Assembly (NCBI GenBank): GCA_001770815.1
Contig: MESD01000021.1
Span: forward strand, 1-64,000
DNA length: 64,000 nucleotides
DNA from: Burkholderiales bacterium RIFCSPHIGHO2_12_FULL_69_20
GTDB lineage: Bacteria > Pseudomonadota > Gammaproteobacteria > Burkholderiales > Burkholderiaceae_C
Reading direction: 5' to 3'
Positions 26,293 to 35,661 of the stretch are shown here, in pieces. Positions within the stretch are counted from its first letter, which is position 1, and the number at the start of each line of letters is the position of its first letter. The notes beneath the pieces were generated by a model that was not told the origin of the DNA, did not search any database, and saw only the letters and a program-made list of their open reading frames with translations. The position numbers and the translations under genes are program-made.

Positions 26293-27072
26293 ATGGCCCA
26301 ACCCACTCCGCACAACCGCATCGCCCTGGTCACCGGGGCCGGCTCGGGCATCGGCCTGGCCTGCGCCGCCGCGCTGGTGGCCGATGGCTGGCGCGTGGTC
26401 TACACCGGCCGGCGTGCCGAGGCGCTGGCCGCGGCCATCGCCCGCGCCGGCGACCCCTGGGGCGACATCGCCGAGCGGGCGGTGGCTATCCCTTGCGACG
26501 TGGGCGACGAGCATTCGGTGGCTGCGCTGTTTGCGGGCGTTCACCAGCGCTTCGGCCGGCTCGACCTGCTGTTCAACAACGCCGGCATCTCGCTGCCGGT
26601 GCAGACGCCCGATCAGATCGACGCCGCCACCTGGCGCCGCGCGGTCGACACCAACCTCAACGGCATGTTCTTCTGCCTGTCGAACGCCTTCAAGCAGATG
26701 CGCGAGCAATCGCCGCAGGGCGGGCGCATCATCAACAACGGCTCGATCTCGGCCAGCGCGCCGCGGCCCGGCTCGATCGCCTACACCGCCACCAAGCATG
26801 CGGTGAGCGGCCTGACCCGTGCGGCCTCGCTCGATGGCCGGCCGTTCGACATCGCGGTGGGCCAGATCGACATCGGCAACGTGGCCAGCGACATGACCGA
26901 GCGCATGACCCAGGGCGTGCCGCAGGCCGATGGCAGCATCCGCCCCGAGGCGCGCATGGAGGTGCAGGCGGTGGTCGACAGCTTCATGACCATGGCCCGT
27001 CTGCCGCTGACTGCCAACGTGCTGTTCATGACGGTGATGGCCACCAAGATGCCGTTCGTCGGCCGGGGCTGA
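26293..27072 (+). CDS. SDR-family oxidoreductase
   Basis: This is a 259-residue classical short-chain dehydrogenase. TGAGSGIG at residues 14-21 binds the cofactor, GRR at 39-41 suggests a preference for NADP(H), NNAG is at 95-98, and the catalytic residues are Ser151 or Ser153, Tyr164 and Lys168 (YTATK). The start ATG 26293 lies directly before the Rossmann fold; an earlier in-frame ATG would add 21 residues. The unusual C-terminal part (FDIAVGQIDIGNVASDMTER) resembles SDRs of unknown substrate found in soil Proteobacteria. The preceding 230 bp contain no gene. Confidence 0.9.
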   Translation: MAQPTPHNRIALVTGAGSGIGLACAAALVADGWRVVYTGRRAEALAAAIARAGDPWGDIAERAVAIPCDVGDEHSVAALFAGVHQRFGRLDLLFNNAGISLPVQTPDQIDAATWRRAVDTNLNGMFFCLSNAFKQMREQSPQGGRIINNGSISASAPRPGSIAYTATKHAVSGLTRAASLDGRPFDIAVGQIDIGNVASDMTERMTQGVPQADGSIRPEARMEVQAVVDSFMTMARLPLTANVLFMTVMATKMPFVGRG

Positions 27073-27152
27073 GGCAACGCGGCATGCGCCGTGAGCCCGC
27101 ACTGGCGCCCGAACGGTGAAGCGACCGACGTGCAGCGCAAGCAGGCGGCGGC

Positions 27153-28700
27153 ATGAGTTCGATGGCGGCGTCGGGTCCGGTGTACTGGCCGCTGCGGGGC
27201 CGGGGGCCGTCGCCGCTGCTGCGGCAATGCCTGACGCTGGCCGTGCTGCTGCACATCCTGGTGGTGGTGGTGTTCGGCAACACCGAGGGCGGCAGCGCCC
27301 GGCCGGGCGCGGGCGTGTGGGGTGCGCTGAACATCCGTCTGACCGGCACCGACCCCGCCGGGCAGCCCGAGGCCACCGTGGCCGCCGATGCCTACAGCGG
27401 CCCGCAAGGCAGTGCCCGCGAGCGCCGCTGGGGCGGTGCCGTGCGGGCGCCGCAAGACCCGCCGCAGCAGCACAGCGCGCCGGGTGCAGCCCGCCTGGGC
27501 GAATGGGCGGAGCAGCCGCGAACGCAGCCGCAGCCGCAGCCGCAGCCGCAGCCGCAGCCGCAGCCGCAGTTGCCAGCGGCACCAGCGGCACCAGCGGCCG
27601 ACGGGCCGCCACCACCCGCCGCCACGCCTGCGCCACGGACGGCGCCGCAACCACCGCCGCTGCCGGCCGTCCCGGTGTTGACAACGCCCGCCCCGGCCGA
27701 TGCCGCGCTGCCGGACCTGCCGCTGCCGTCGCTCAACCTGCCTGCACCTGCACCTGCACCTGCACCTGCACCACCAGCCGAGCGACCTGCGCCGGTGGCC
27801 GCACCGCCGCCGCCGGCACCCGCGCCCGTGCTGTCGCCATTGCCGTCACCTGCCGAGCCGCCACCGCCGCCACGGGTTTTGCCCGTCCCGCAGCGCCCGA
27901 CGGTGATCGCACCGCCGGCCTTGCCCGACTTGCCCACGTCGCCGGTCGACCGTGTGCCGCTGCCGCTGCCGCCTCTCGCCCCGGCCCCGGCCCCGGCCCC
28001 GGTGGCGGTGATGCCCACCGCGGTGGCGCCATCGCCCGCCAAGGTGCTGCCCGCACCCGTCGCAACGCCAACGTCTGTCGCAGCGCCAACGCCCGAGCCG
28101 GTGCTGCCCGCGCGCGAACGGCCGCCGCTGACCCCGCCCACCGCGATCGCGCCAACCGTGTTGCCGCCGCCCGTGGTGGAGACTGGCCTCGAGCGCTTGC
28201 CGATGCCGGCCATCGCCGCCGCACCGGTGGTGGCGCCGACCACGCCCGCAGCCACCGCACCTGTGGCGCTGCCGACGCCGGCCGCGCTGTCACCCTCGGC
28301 ATCTCCAGCCGCTGCCGTGCCGTTGTCTGCCGCGGTCCGAGAGGGTGCCGGCGGCGCGCCACCCGGCAGCAGCACCTCGCCCGGCCGCAATGCCGCCGCT
28401 GGTGCTCCCGATGCCGGTGGCCGCATCGGCCACGACGTGGCCACCGCGCCGTCGCTGCCGGCCAGTGCGCCGCGGCTCAACCTCGATCTGGTGCGCCCGC
28501 GCGGCGGCATGATCTCGTCGCAGGGCCGCCGGGGTCTGCTGCCGATGGTGCCGCATCCGCCCGAGGCCAGAACCAAACTGGCCGACGACATCCAGAAGGC
28601 CGCCAAGGCCGATTGCCGCAAGGCCTATGGCGCCATGGGCCTGCTGGCGGTGGTGCCGCTGGCCGTCGATGCCGTGCGCGACAAGGGCTGCCGCTGGTGA
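27153..28700 (+). CDS. Proline-rich single-pass envelope protein, TonB-like topology
   Basis: I do not recognise this 515-residue protein as a named family. It has one N-terminal helix (LTLAVLLHILVVVVF, near residues 27-42) with an Arg before it, like TonB. Then comes a linker of nearly 370 residues made of Pro, Ala and Val, including a run of PQ dipeptides coded by CAGCCG repeats, a PA run and a second PA run. The last 75 residues look folded and conserved: LNLDLVRPRGGMISSQGRRG, ARTKLADDIQKAAKADCRKAYG and DAVRDKGCRW, with two Cys. The shape suggests a protein that spans the periplasm to contact an outer-membrane partner. The TonB C-terminal signature YP is absent, so TonB function is not claimed. 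Confidence 0.8.
   Translation: MSSMAASGPVYWPLRGRGPSPLLRQCLTLAVLLHILVVVVFGNTEGGSARPGAGVWGALNIRLTGTDPAGQPEATVAADAYSGPQGSARERRWGGAVRAPQDPPQQHSAPGAARLGEWAEQPRTQPQPQPQPQPQPQPQLPAAPAAPAADGPPPPAATPAPRTAPQPPPLPAVPVLTTPAPADAALPDLPLPSLNLPAPAPAPAPAPPAERPAPVAAPPPPAPAPVLSPLPSPAEPPPPPRVLPVPQRPTVIAPPALPDLPTSPVDRVPLPLPPLAPAPAPAPVAVMPTAVAPSPAKVLPAPVATPTSVAAPTPEPVLPARERPPLTPPTAIAPTVLPPPVVETGLERLPMPAIAAAPVVAPTTPAATAPVALPTPAALSPSASPAAAVPLSAAVREGAGGAPPGSSTSPGRNAAAGAPDAGGRIGHDVATAPSLPASAPRLNLDLVRPRGGMISSQGRRGLLPMVPHPPEARTKLADDIQKAAKADCRKAYGAMGLLAVVPLAVDAVRDKGCRW
27532..28002 (+). repeat. Hexanucleotide simple repeats in the proline-rich gene
   Basis: Three separate microsatellites lie within the linker. CAGCCG repeats (27532-27569) code for the PQ run, five CCTGCA copies (27741-27770) code for a PA run, and CCCCGG-type repeats (about 27978-28002) code for a second PA run. 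All units are 6 nt, so changes in number would alter linker length but not the frame. Confidence 0.8.
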
Positions 28701-28816
28701 TCGCCCGCCGGGGAATGTACGCAGCCAGGGATCACCAACGGCCCACGACACTGACCAGCGATTGCACGGCCGCCCACCCACCCGTCCACCCACCTGACCA
28801 TCAAGAGGTTGATCCC

Positions 28817-29572
28817 ATGACACAACGACTCCAGGGCAAGCGCGCCTTCATCACCGCCGCCGGCCAGGGCATCGGCCGCGCCATCGCCGAGGCCTTCGTA
28901 CGCGAAGGCGCCCAGGTCATCGCCACCGATGTCAACGCCGCGCTGCTGCATGGCCTGGTCGAGGCCATCGGCTGCCGCGCACAGGTGCTCGACGCCACCG
29001 ACGCCGCGGCCATCACCGCCGTGGCGGCCGAAGCGGGCGCGGTCGACGTGCTGGTCAATGCCGCGGGCTTCGTGCACTCGGGCACGGTGCTCGAGTGCAC
29101 CGAGGCCGAATGGGACTTCGCCTTCAACCTCAATGTGCGCTCGCAGTTCCGCACCATCCGGGCCTTTCTTCCCGGCATGCTGGCGGCGGGCAACGGCTCG
29201 ATCATCAACCTGGCCTCGGTGGCCGGCAGCCTGAAGGGCGCCCCCAACCGCTTTGTCTACGGCGCCACCAAGGCCGCGGTGATCGGGCTGACCAAATCGG
29301 TGGCCGCCGACTACATCACCCGCGGCGTGCGCTGCAACGCGATCTGCCCGGGCACGGTCGAATCACCCTCGCTGCGCGACCGCATTGCCGCCCAGGCCAC
29401 CGCCAGCGGCCAGACCACCGAGCAGGTCGAGGCCGCGTTCATTGCACGCCAGCCGATGGGCCGGCTGGGCCGCGTCACCGAGATCGCCGCATTGGCCGTG
29501 TACCTGGCCAGCGACGAGAGCGCCTTCACCACCGGCACCGCCCAAGTGATCGACGGCGGCTGGTCCAACTGA
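28817..29572 (+). CDS. SDR dehydrogenase, 2-keto-3-deoxy-L-fuconate dehydrogenase-like
   Basis: This is a 251-residue classical SDR. TAAGQGIG lies at residues 13-20, ATDVN near 36-40 fits an NAD-preferring site, NAAG is at 81-84, and the catalytic residues are Ser134, Tyr148 and Lys152 (YGATK). The sequence pattern and the next gene, an FAH-family hydrolase, match the non-phosphorylative L-fucose/L-rhamnose route, where 2-keto-3-deoxy-L-fuconate is oxidised to the 2,4-diketo acid. The call rests on this neighbour link and on general similarity. A GAGG-like ribosome-binding site sits about 10 nt before ATG 28817. Long upstream extension in frame is antisense or shifted reading of the Pro-rich gene and is not used. 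Confidence 0.85.
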   Translation: MTQRLQGKRAFITAAGQGIGRAIAEAFVREGAQVIATDVNAALLHGLVEAIGCRAQVLDATDAAAITAVAAEAGAVDVLVNAAGFVHSGTVLECTEAEWDFAFNLNVRSQFRTIRAFLPGMLAAGNGSIINLASVAGSLKGAPNRFVYGATKAAVIGLTKSVAADYITRGVRCNAICPGTVESPSLRDRIAAQATASGQTTEQVEAAFIARQPMGRLGRVTEIAALAVYLASDESAFTTGTAQVIDGGWSN

Positions 29573-29591
29573 TTTCAACCGGAGACAACTC

Positions 29592-30458
29592 ATGAAACTG
29601 CTTCGACACGGCCCCAAGGGCCACGAGAAACCCGCGCTGCTCGATGCGCAGGGTCGGGTGCGCGACCTGTCGGGCCTGATCACCGATCTGCGTGCCGACA
29701 TGCTCACGCCCGAGGGACTGGCGGTGCTGCGTGCCATCGATCCGGCGCAGCTGCCGATCGTGGCCGATCCCGGGCGCATGGCGCCGCCCTGGAGCGGCAT
29801 GGGCAAGTTCGTCTGCGTGGGTCTGAACTACGCCGACCACGCCGCCGAATCCAACCTGCCGGTGCCCGCCGAGCCGGTGCTGTTCACCAAGCACACCAGC
29901 ACCGTGGTCGGCTGCAACGACCCGGTGGTGCTGCCGCAGGGCTCGGTCAAGACCGACTGGGAGGTGGAGCTGGGCGTGGTGATCGGCGCCAAGGCGCGCT
30001 ACGTGTCCGAGGCCGATGCGCTGGCGCACGTGGCGGGTTATTGCGTGGTCAACGATGTGTCCGAGCGCGAGTACCAGATCGAGCGTGGCGGCACCTGGGA
30101 CAAGGGCAAGGGCTGCGACACCTTCGGCCCCATCGGCCCCTGGCTGGTGACGGCCGACGAGGTGGCCGATCCGCAGCAACTGCGCCTGTGGCTGGAGGTC
30201 AACGGCCACCGCCACCAGGATGGCAGCACCCGCACGATGGTGTTCGGAGTCGCTCACCTGGTGAGCTATATCAGCCGCTTCATGACCCTCTATCCAGGGG
30301 ATCTGATCACCACCGGAACTCCGCCAGGAGTGGGAATGGGTCACAAACCTCAGCCGTTATTTTTGAAGCCCGGCGATAAAATGCGCCTCGGCATCGACGG
30401 ACTGGGAGAGCAAAACCAGACGGTGCACGCGTGGGATCCGGCACTGATCGACAACTGA
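29592..30458 (+). CDS. Fumarylacetoacetate hydrolase-family protein, 2,4-diketo-3-deoxy-L-fuconate hydrolase-like
   Basis: This 288-residue enzyme has the FAH C-terminal fold with its metal ligands in DWEVELGVVIGAKA and the preceding FVCVGLNYADHAAES, NDVSEREYQ and GPWLVTADEVADPQ, and ends with GDLITTGTPPGVGMG. It would cleave a 2,4-diketo sugar acid into pyruvate and L-lactate, following the SDR just upstream (gap 19 nt). From about 30240 to the stop, the DNA changes: counted lines fall from about 72% to about 55% GC and codons become less GC-biased, while the protein stays intact and family-like. This suggests a mosaic gene. The reaction is inferred from context. Confidence 0.9.
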   Translation: MKLLRHGPKGHEKPALLDAQGRVRDLSGLITDLRADMLTPEGLAVLRAIDPAQLPIVADPGRMAPPWSGMGKFVCVGLNYADHAAESNLPVPAEPVLFTKHTSTVVGCNDPVVLPQGSVKTDWEVELGVVIGAKARYVSEADALAHVAGYCVVNDVSEREYQIERGGTWDKGKGCDTFGPIGPWLVTADEVADPQQLRLWLEVNGHRHQDGSTRTMVFGVAHLVSYISRFMTLYPGDLITTGTPPGVGMGHKPQPLFLKPGDKMRLGIDGLGEQNQTVHAWDPALIDN

Positions 30459-30534
30459 TTCAGTAACCGGCTCGGGACGCGGCATGGTGCCCACGACAAC
30501 AGTGTGTCGCTGGGGAAGGTTACCGGCGGCTTCA

Positions 30535-30543
30535 GGGGGGGGG
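30535..30543 (+). repeat. G9 homopolymer upstream of AP2-like gene
   Basis: Nine G residues in a row lie 24 nt before the ATG at 30567. The same tract is in frame with an upstream GTG at 30504, so if that GTG is the real start, tract-length changes would shift the frame. Confidence 0.85.
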
Positions 30544-30566
30544 AACCCTTTGAAGGCCCAGAGGTC

Positions 30567-31085
30567 ATGCAGACTAGAACCGTCACCATCTACAACGGCA
30601 CACGCATCCGCGTCCCCGAACACATCCAGCGTATCGACACGCACAGCACCCACGGCTGGCAGATGCGTTATGGGCAACCCACGCTGTTCTTCTCTGACGG
30701 GCAGGGCACCGGCAACGGGCCGCGCCCGGCGCTCAAACGGGCGGTCGACGCGCTGCGCCTGCGCATCGCCGACCTGCCCGCGCCCACTGGCCTGCAGCGC
30801 GGCACCAGCCCCAACAAGCAGAACGATCTGCCGGTCGGCATCAGCGGGCCCATCCTGCGCCAGCGACCCGGCCGCTCGGTGCCCGAGTGCCATTTCTCGG
30901 TCAACCTGCCGCGTTTCGGCGGCAAGCCGCTGCGCCGCAGCGTGTACATCGCCAACCAGAACACCTACTCCCCCGAGCGCTACACCGAAGCGCTCAACGC
31001 CGCGCTCGACATGCGCCGCAAGGCCGAAGAGCAGTACCAGATCGACGCCACTGCCGCCAAGCGGCGCGAAGCCGCCAAGCTGTAG
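30567..31085 (+). CDS. AP2-like DNA-binding protein (tentative)
   Basis: This 172-residue protein has no signal peptide or membrane helix. The middle to C-terminal segment (GISGPILRQRPGRSVPECHF, then SVNLPRFGGKPLRRSVYIAN and SPERYTEALNAALDMRRKAE) resembles the AP2 DNA-binding fold seen in bacterial homing endonucleases and hypothetical proteins: three strands and one helix. I could not verify this. The N-terminal part (VTIYNGTRIRVPEHIQRID, HGWQMRYGQPTLFFSD) has no known match. The GTG at 30504 gives a longer alternative start through the G9 tract. The gene sits between an FAH hydrolase and a UxaA dehydratase. Confidence 0.75.
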   Translation: MQTRTVTIYNGTRIRVPEHIQRIDTHSTHGWQMRYGQPTLFFSDGQGTGNGPRPALKRAVDALRLRIADLPAPTGLQRGTSPNKQNDLPVGISGPILRQRPGRSVPECHFSVNLPRFGGKPLRRSVYIANQNTYSPERYTEALNAALDMRRKAEEQYQIDATAAKRREAAKL

Positions 31086-31130
31086 GCCGGCTTGCGTTTG
31101 CGGGCCGGGGGTGGCCAGGAGACCACCCCC

Positions 31131-32660
31131 ATGACAGCCCCCACGATCCGCATCCATCCCGCCGACAACGTCATCATCGCCCGCCGCCAGTTGCTGGGCG
31201 GCATGGTGCTGGCCGAGGAGGGCGGCCTGGTGGTCGCCGGCCTGGTGCCCCCAGGCCACAAGCTGGCCACAGCGGCGATTGCGCCTGGTGAGCCGGTACG
31301 CCGCTACAACCAGGTGATAGGCCATGCCACCCAGGCCATCGCGCCCGGGCAGCATGTGCACACCCACAACCTGGCCTTCGCCAGCTTCGAGCGTGCGCAC
31401 GAGCCCGGCGCGGGTGCCCAACCCACAACGTACGCGGCCGAGCCCGCCACCTTCGACGGCATCGTGCGTGCCGATGCACGCGTGGCCACGCGCAACTACA
31501 TCGGCGTGCTGACCAGCGTGAACTGCTCGGCTACGGCCGCGCGGGCGATCGCCGACCACTTCCGCCGCGACGTGCACCCCGAGGCGCTGGCCGATTTTCC
31601 CAACGTCGACGGTGTGGTGGCGCTGACCCACGGCATGGGCTGCGCCACCGCCAGCGACGGCGAAGAGCTGCAGGTGCTGCGCCGCACGCTGGGCGGTTAT
31701 GCCCGCCATGCCAACTTCTACGGCCTGCTGGTGGTGGGCCTGGGCTGCGAGACCAACCAGATCCAGGGGCTGATCGCGCAGGAAGGCCTGCAGGAAGGCG
31801 CCCGGCTGGTGGCCTTCAACATCCAGGACACCGGCGGCACGGCCAAGACCGTGGCGCGTGGGGTCGAGCTGATTCGCGCCATGCTTCCCGAGGCCAACCG
31901 CGTGCAGCGCCAGCCAGTGCCGGCGCGCCACCTGGTGGTGGGCCTGCAGTGCGGCGGCTCGGACGGTTATTCGGGCATCAGCGCCAACCCGGCGCTGGGT
32001 GCGGCGGTGGACCGGCTGGTGCGCCACGGCGGCACCGCCATCCTGAGCGAGACGCCCGAGATCTACGGCGGCGAGCACCTGCTGACCCGCCGCGCCGCCA
32101 GCGCGGCCGTGGCCGACAAGCTGATGGCGCGCATCCGCTGGTGGGAGGCCTACACTGCCCGCAACGGCATGACGATGGACAACAACCCCTCGGCCGGCAA
32201 CAAGGCCGGCGGGCTGACCACCATCCTGGAAAAGTCGCTGGGCGCCATCGCCAAGAGCGGCACCACGCAGCTGGTGGATGTCTACGAGTTTGCGCAGGCC
32301 ATCACCGCACGCGGCTTCGTCTACATGGATTCACCGGGCTACGACCCGGTGTCGGCCACTGGCCAGGTGGCCAGCGGCGCCAACCTGATCTGCTTCACCA
32401 CCGGCCGTGGCTCTGCCTATGGCTGCGCGCCGTCGCCCTCGCTCAAGCTGGCCACCAACACCGTCTTGTGGCAGCGGCAGGAGGAGGACATGGACATCAA
32501 CTGCGGCGGCATCGTCGACGGCAGCGAGACGGTGGACGAGGCCGGCGAGCGCATCTTCCGATTGATGCTGGCCACCGCCTCGGGCCGCGCCACCAAGAGC
32601 GAGTTGCACGGCTACGGCCAGAGCGAGTTCGTGCCCTGGCAGCTGGGCGCGGTGATGTGA
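31131..32660 (+). CDS. UxaA-family sugar-acid dehydratase (altronate/galactarate dehydratase type)
   Basis: This 509-residue enzyme has an N-terminal SAF domain (about residues 8-85) and the large GD_AH catalytic domain. Motifs seen are RNYIGVLTSVNCSATAAR, HGMGCATASDGEELQVLRR, GLGCETNQIQGL, LQCGGSDGYSGISANPALG, NNPSAGNKAGGLTTILEKS and CFTTGRGSAYGCAPSPSLK. The conserved cysteines fit an Fe-dependent dehydratase. It would remove water from an aldonic or aldaric acid to give a 2-keto-3-deoxy acid, which could feed the upstream SDR and FAH-family enzymes. Which sugar acid is used (altronate, galactarate, other) is not decidable here. Confidence 0.92.
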   Translation: MTAPTIRIHPADNVIIARRQLLGGMVLAEEGGLVVAGLVPPGHKLATAAIAPGEPVRRYNQVIGHATQAIAPGQHVHTHNLAFASFERAHEPGAGAQPTTYAAEPATFDGIVRADARVATRNYIGVLTSVNCSATAARAIADHFRRDVHPEALADFPNVDGVVALTHGMGCATASDGEELQVLRRTLGGYARHANFYGLLVVGLGCETNQIQGLIAQEGLQEGARLVAFNIQDTGGTAKTVARGVELIRAMLPEANRVQRQPVPARHLVVGLQCGGSDGYSGISANPALGAAVDRLVRHGGTAILSETPEIYGGEHLLTRRAASAAVADKLMARIRWWEAYTARNGMTMDNNPSAGNKAGGLTTILEKSLGAIAKSGTTQLVDVYEFAQAITARGFVYMDSPGYDPVSATGQVASGANLICFTTGRGSAYGCAPSPSLKLATNTVLWQRQEEDMDINCGGIVDGSETVDEAGERIFRLMLATASGRATKSELHGYGQSEFVPWQLGAVM

Positions 32661-32813
32661 GGCGTGAGGGCTGAGGTGCCGGCGCGCGGTGTTCATCCGG
32701 GCGTCGCGCGGTTCAGGGCGTCGGGAGGGCAGTTCGTCGCGCGGCGCTCGCGCCGATGGGTCCGGGGGCCGAAAGTACGCTCATCGCAACCGCCCCACCC
32801 CAGGAGCCGCACC

Positions 32814-33005
32814 ATGACCACCCCCCGCTTTCTTGCCCCCGGCCAGCATCTGTTCAGCTTGATGATGGCCGCGGCGATCACCTCGGCGGTGCTGCTGTCG
32901 CTGGGTGCGCAGGCCGATGAACAACATGCCGGCGCGCTGATGTCGTCGCAGGTCGCGGCCGGCCAGCAACTGTGCGCCGCGCCCGCGCGCGCCGAACGCT
33001 CGTGA
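32814..33005 (+). CDS. Small exported protein of unknown function
   Basis: This 63-residue protein begins with a signal-like helix (LFSLMMAAAITSAVLLSLGAQA, predicted cleavage after GAQA) and leaves about 27 mature residues with a single Cys. A CAGGAG ribosome-binding site lies 8-13 nt before ATG 32814. The frame is open upstream to 32664, but that part lacks a ribosome-binding site and is Arg-rich. No family is recognised. Confidence 0.6.
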   Translation: MTTPRFLAPGQHLFSLMMAAAITSAVLLSLGAQADEQHAGALMSSQVAAGQQLCAAPARAERS

Positions 33006-33030
33006 TCCGCCGCGGCCGCTGCGCAGCGGC

Positions 33031-33423
33031 TCAGGCCGCCAGCGTGACGTAGATGTCGGTGTCGGGCAACAGGCCACGCAGCGTCTCGAAGGCGCTGTCG
33101 GCCAGCGTGGCGCCACCGCAGTGCCGGCCCACGGCCAGCTGCAGTTCCACCTCGCCGGGCAGCAGCTTGAGCGCGCGCACCAAGCCGGCACCGGCACGTG
33201 GGCCGGATTCGCCGTCAAACCCCAGCGCCGGCGCCAGCGCGGCCATCAGCCGCTGCACCTCGTCGGCCGGGCCGCTGAGCTGCGGCGCCTCGCTGGCATC
33301 GCCGCGCACGGTGCGGCACACCGGCGCGGCGCTGTCGGCGTGCAGGCAGTGGCCGCAGCCCGACACCTCGGGCGCGGCGTTCTGGATCGTGATGGTTCGG
33401 GTCTCGCCGTGCATGTGCTGCAT
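33031..33423 (-). CDS. Small Cys-containing protein with a DUF59/MIP18-like pattern (tentative)
   Basis: This 130-residue protein has a Cys-rich N-terminal part, SGCGHCLHADSAAPVCR. Its C-terminal part, GLVRALKLLPGEVELQLAVG, RHCGGATLADSAFETLRGL and PDTDIYVTL, resembles the pattern of DUF59/NifU-like Fe-S assembly proteins, with a Cys where these have the PGCP loop. The similarity is weak and based on pattern only. It lies between a small exported protein and a dehalogenase gene. No further function can be given. Confidence 0.65.
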   Translation of the reverse strand: MQHMHGETRTITIQNAAPEVSGCGHCLHADSAAPVCRTVRGDASEAPQLSGPADEVQRLMAALAPALGFDGESGPRAGAGLVRALKLLPGEVELQLAVGRHCGGATLADSAFETLRGLLPDTDIYVTLAA

Positions 33424-33467
33424 GTTGCCTTCATGGCCTGACCGGAAAGTGACGGTGGCTTTTCACT

Positions 33468-34202
33468 TCAGGCGATGCCCAGTTGCGTGGCCAGGGCGCC
33501 CAGGTCGGGCGCGACGATGTCGAACACCGCATCGCCCACCGGCTCCATCCCGCCGCCGGGGCCACGTTCGGCGGGCCGCGGGATGTAGGCGGTCTTGAGG
33601 CCGGCGCGCTGTGCCGCGACCAGGTCGAACGGGTGCGCCGCCACCATCATCACCTGGCCAGGCGCCAAGTCCAGCAACCGGGCCGCGCCGCGGTAGACCT
33701 CGGGGTCGGGCTTGAAGCGCCCGAACAGCTCGGCCGACAGCACGCAATCCCAGGGCAGGCCGGCGTGTTTGGCCATGTTCACCAGCAGGGCCATGTTGCC
33801 GTTGGACAAGGTGGACAGCAGGTAGCGCTGGCGCAGCCGGCTGAGCCCGGCCACGCTGTCGGGCCAGGGCGCCAGCCGGTGCCAGGCGCGGTTGAGGTGC
33901 TCACGCTCGGCCTCGGGCAGTTGGTCCAGGCCAAATCGCGGTAACAGCCGGTCGAGGATCAGGCGGTGCAGCCCGTCGACGTTGTTCGGCGCCAGTTCGC
34001 CCCGGGTGACCTGTGCCATGGTGGAGAAGTAGCCGGCGCGCCAGGCATCGGCCAGCGCGGGCCAGTCGGCCGGGGCGCCGCCGGCCGCACCCAGCCGCTG
34101 CTGTAGCGCCTGGCCCTCGCCGATGATCGAGCTGCGCCAGTCGACCACGGTGCCGAAGATGTCGAAGGTGAGGGCGCGGATGTGTGTGGCCAGCGTGTTC
34201 AT
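33468..34202 (-). CDS. HAD-superfamily haloacid dehalogenase type II
   Basis: This 244-residue HAD hydrolase has the nucleophile Asp14 in LTFDIFGTVVDWRSS, the typical start of L-2-haloacid dehalogenases. LLSTLSNGNMALLVNMAKH supplies motif II, FGRFKPDPEVYRGAA motif III with Lys, and MMVAAHPFDLVAAQRAGLKTAYI motif IV. It would dehalogenate L-2-haloacids to D-2-hydroxyacids with an ester intermediate. A long upstream in-frame extension is dropped; ATG 34202 begins the family fold. It is divergent from an acyl-CoA dehydrogenase across 158 bp. Confidence 0.92.
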   Translation of the reverse strand: MNTLATHIRALTFDIFGTVVDWRSSIIGEGQALQQRLGAAGGAPADWPALADAWRAGYFSTMAQVTRGELAPNNVDGLHRLILDRLLPRFGLDQLPEAEREHLNRAWHRLAPWPDSVAGLSRLRQRYLLSTLSNGNMALLVNMAKHAGLPWDCVLSAELFGRFKPDPEVYRGAARLLDLAPGQVMMVAAHPFDLVAAQRAGLKTAYIPRPAERGPGGGMEPVGDAVFDIVAPDLGALATQLGIA

Positions 34203-34360
34203 CACGTGATGATGCAGCAAGCCGATCACCGGCCGGTGACGCCTTGGCGCCGTTGATGGCTTGATCTGGCGCAAGGCCTCGGCGGTCAGCGCCGGACTGG
34301 GCCTCGTGGCGTCGCTGACGCGACAAGCCGTGTGTGCGGCCACGCCGAATATCCACCGCC

Positions 34361-35620
<1,260 letters not shown>

Positions 35621-35661
35621 CCGCGCCGGGTCTTGTCGTCCTGATGCGCGATGATGGGCGC

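Noticed and set aside
27532-27569. CAGCCG array as a possible CRISPR
   Set aside because: The unit is 6 nt with no spacers; it is a simple coding repeat. No CRISPR array or cas gene is seen in the window.
27392-28621. Gly/Ala/Thr-rich antisense frame opposite the proline-rich gene
   Set aside because: The repeats are the complement of the Pro/Ala codons; no ribosome-binding site or family match.
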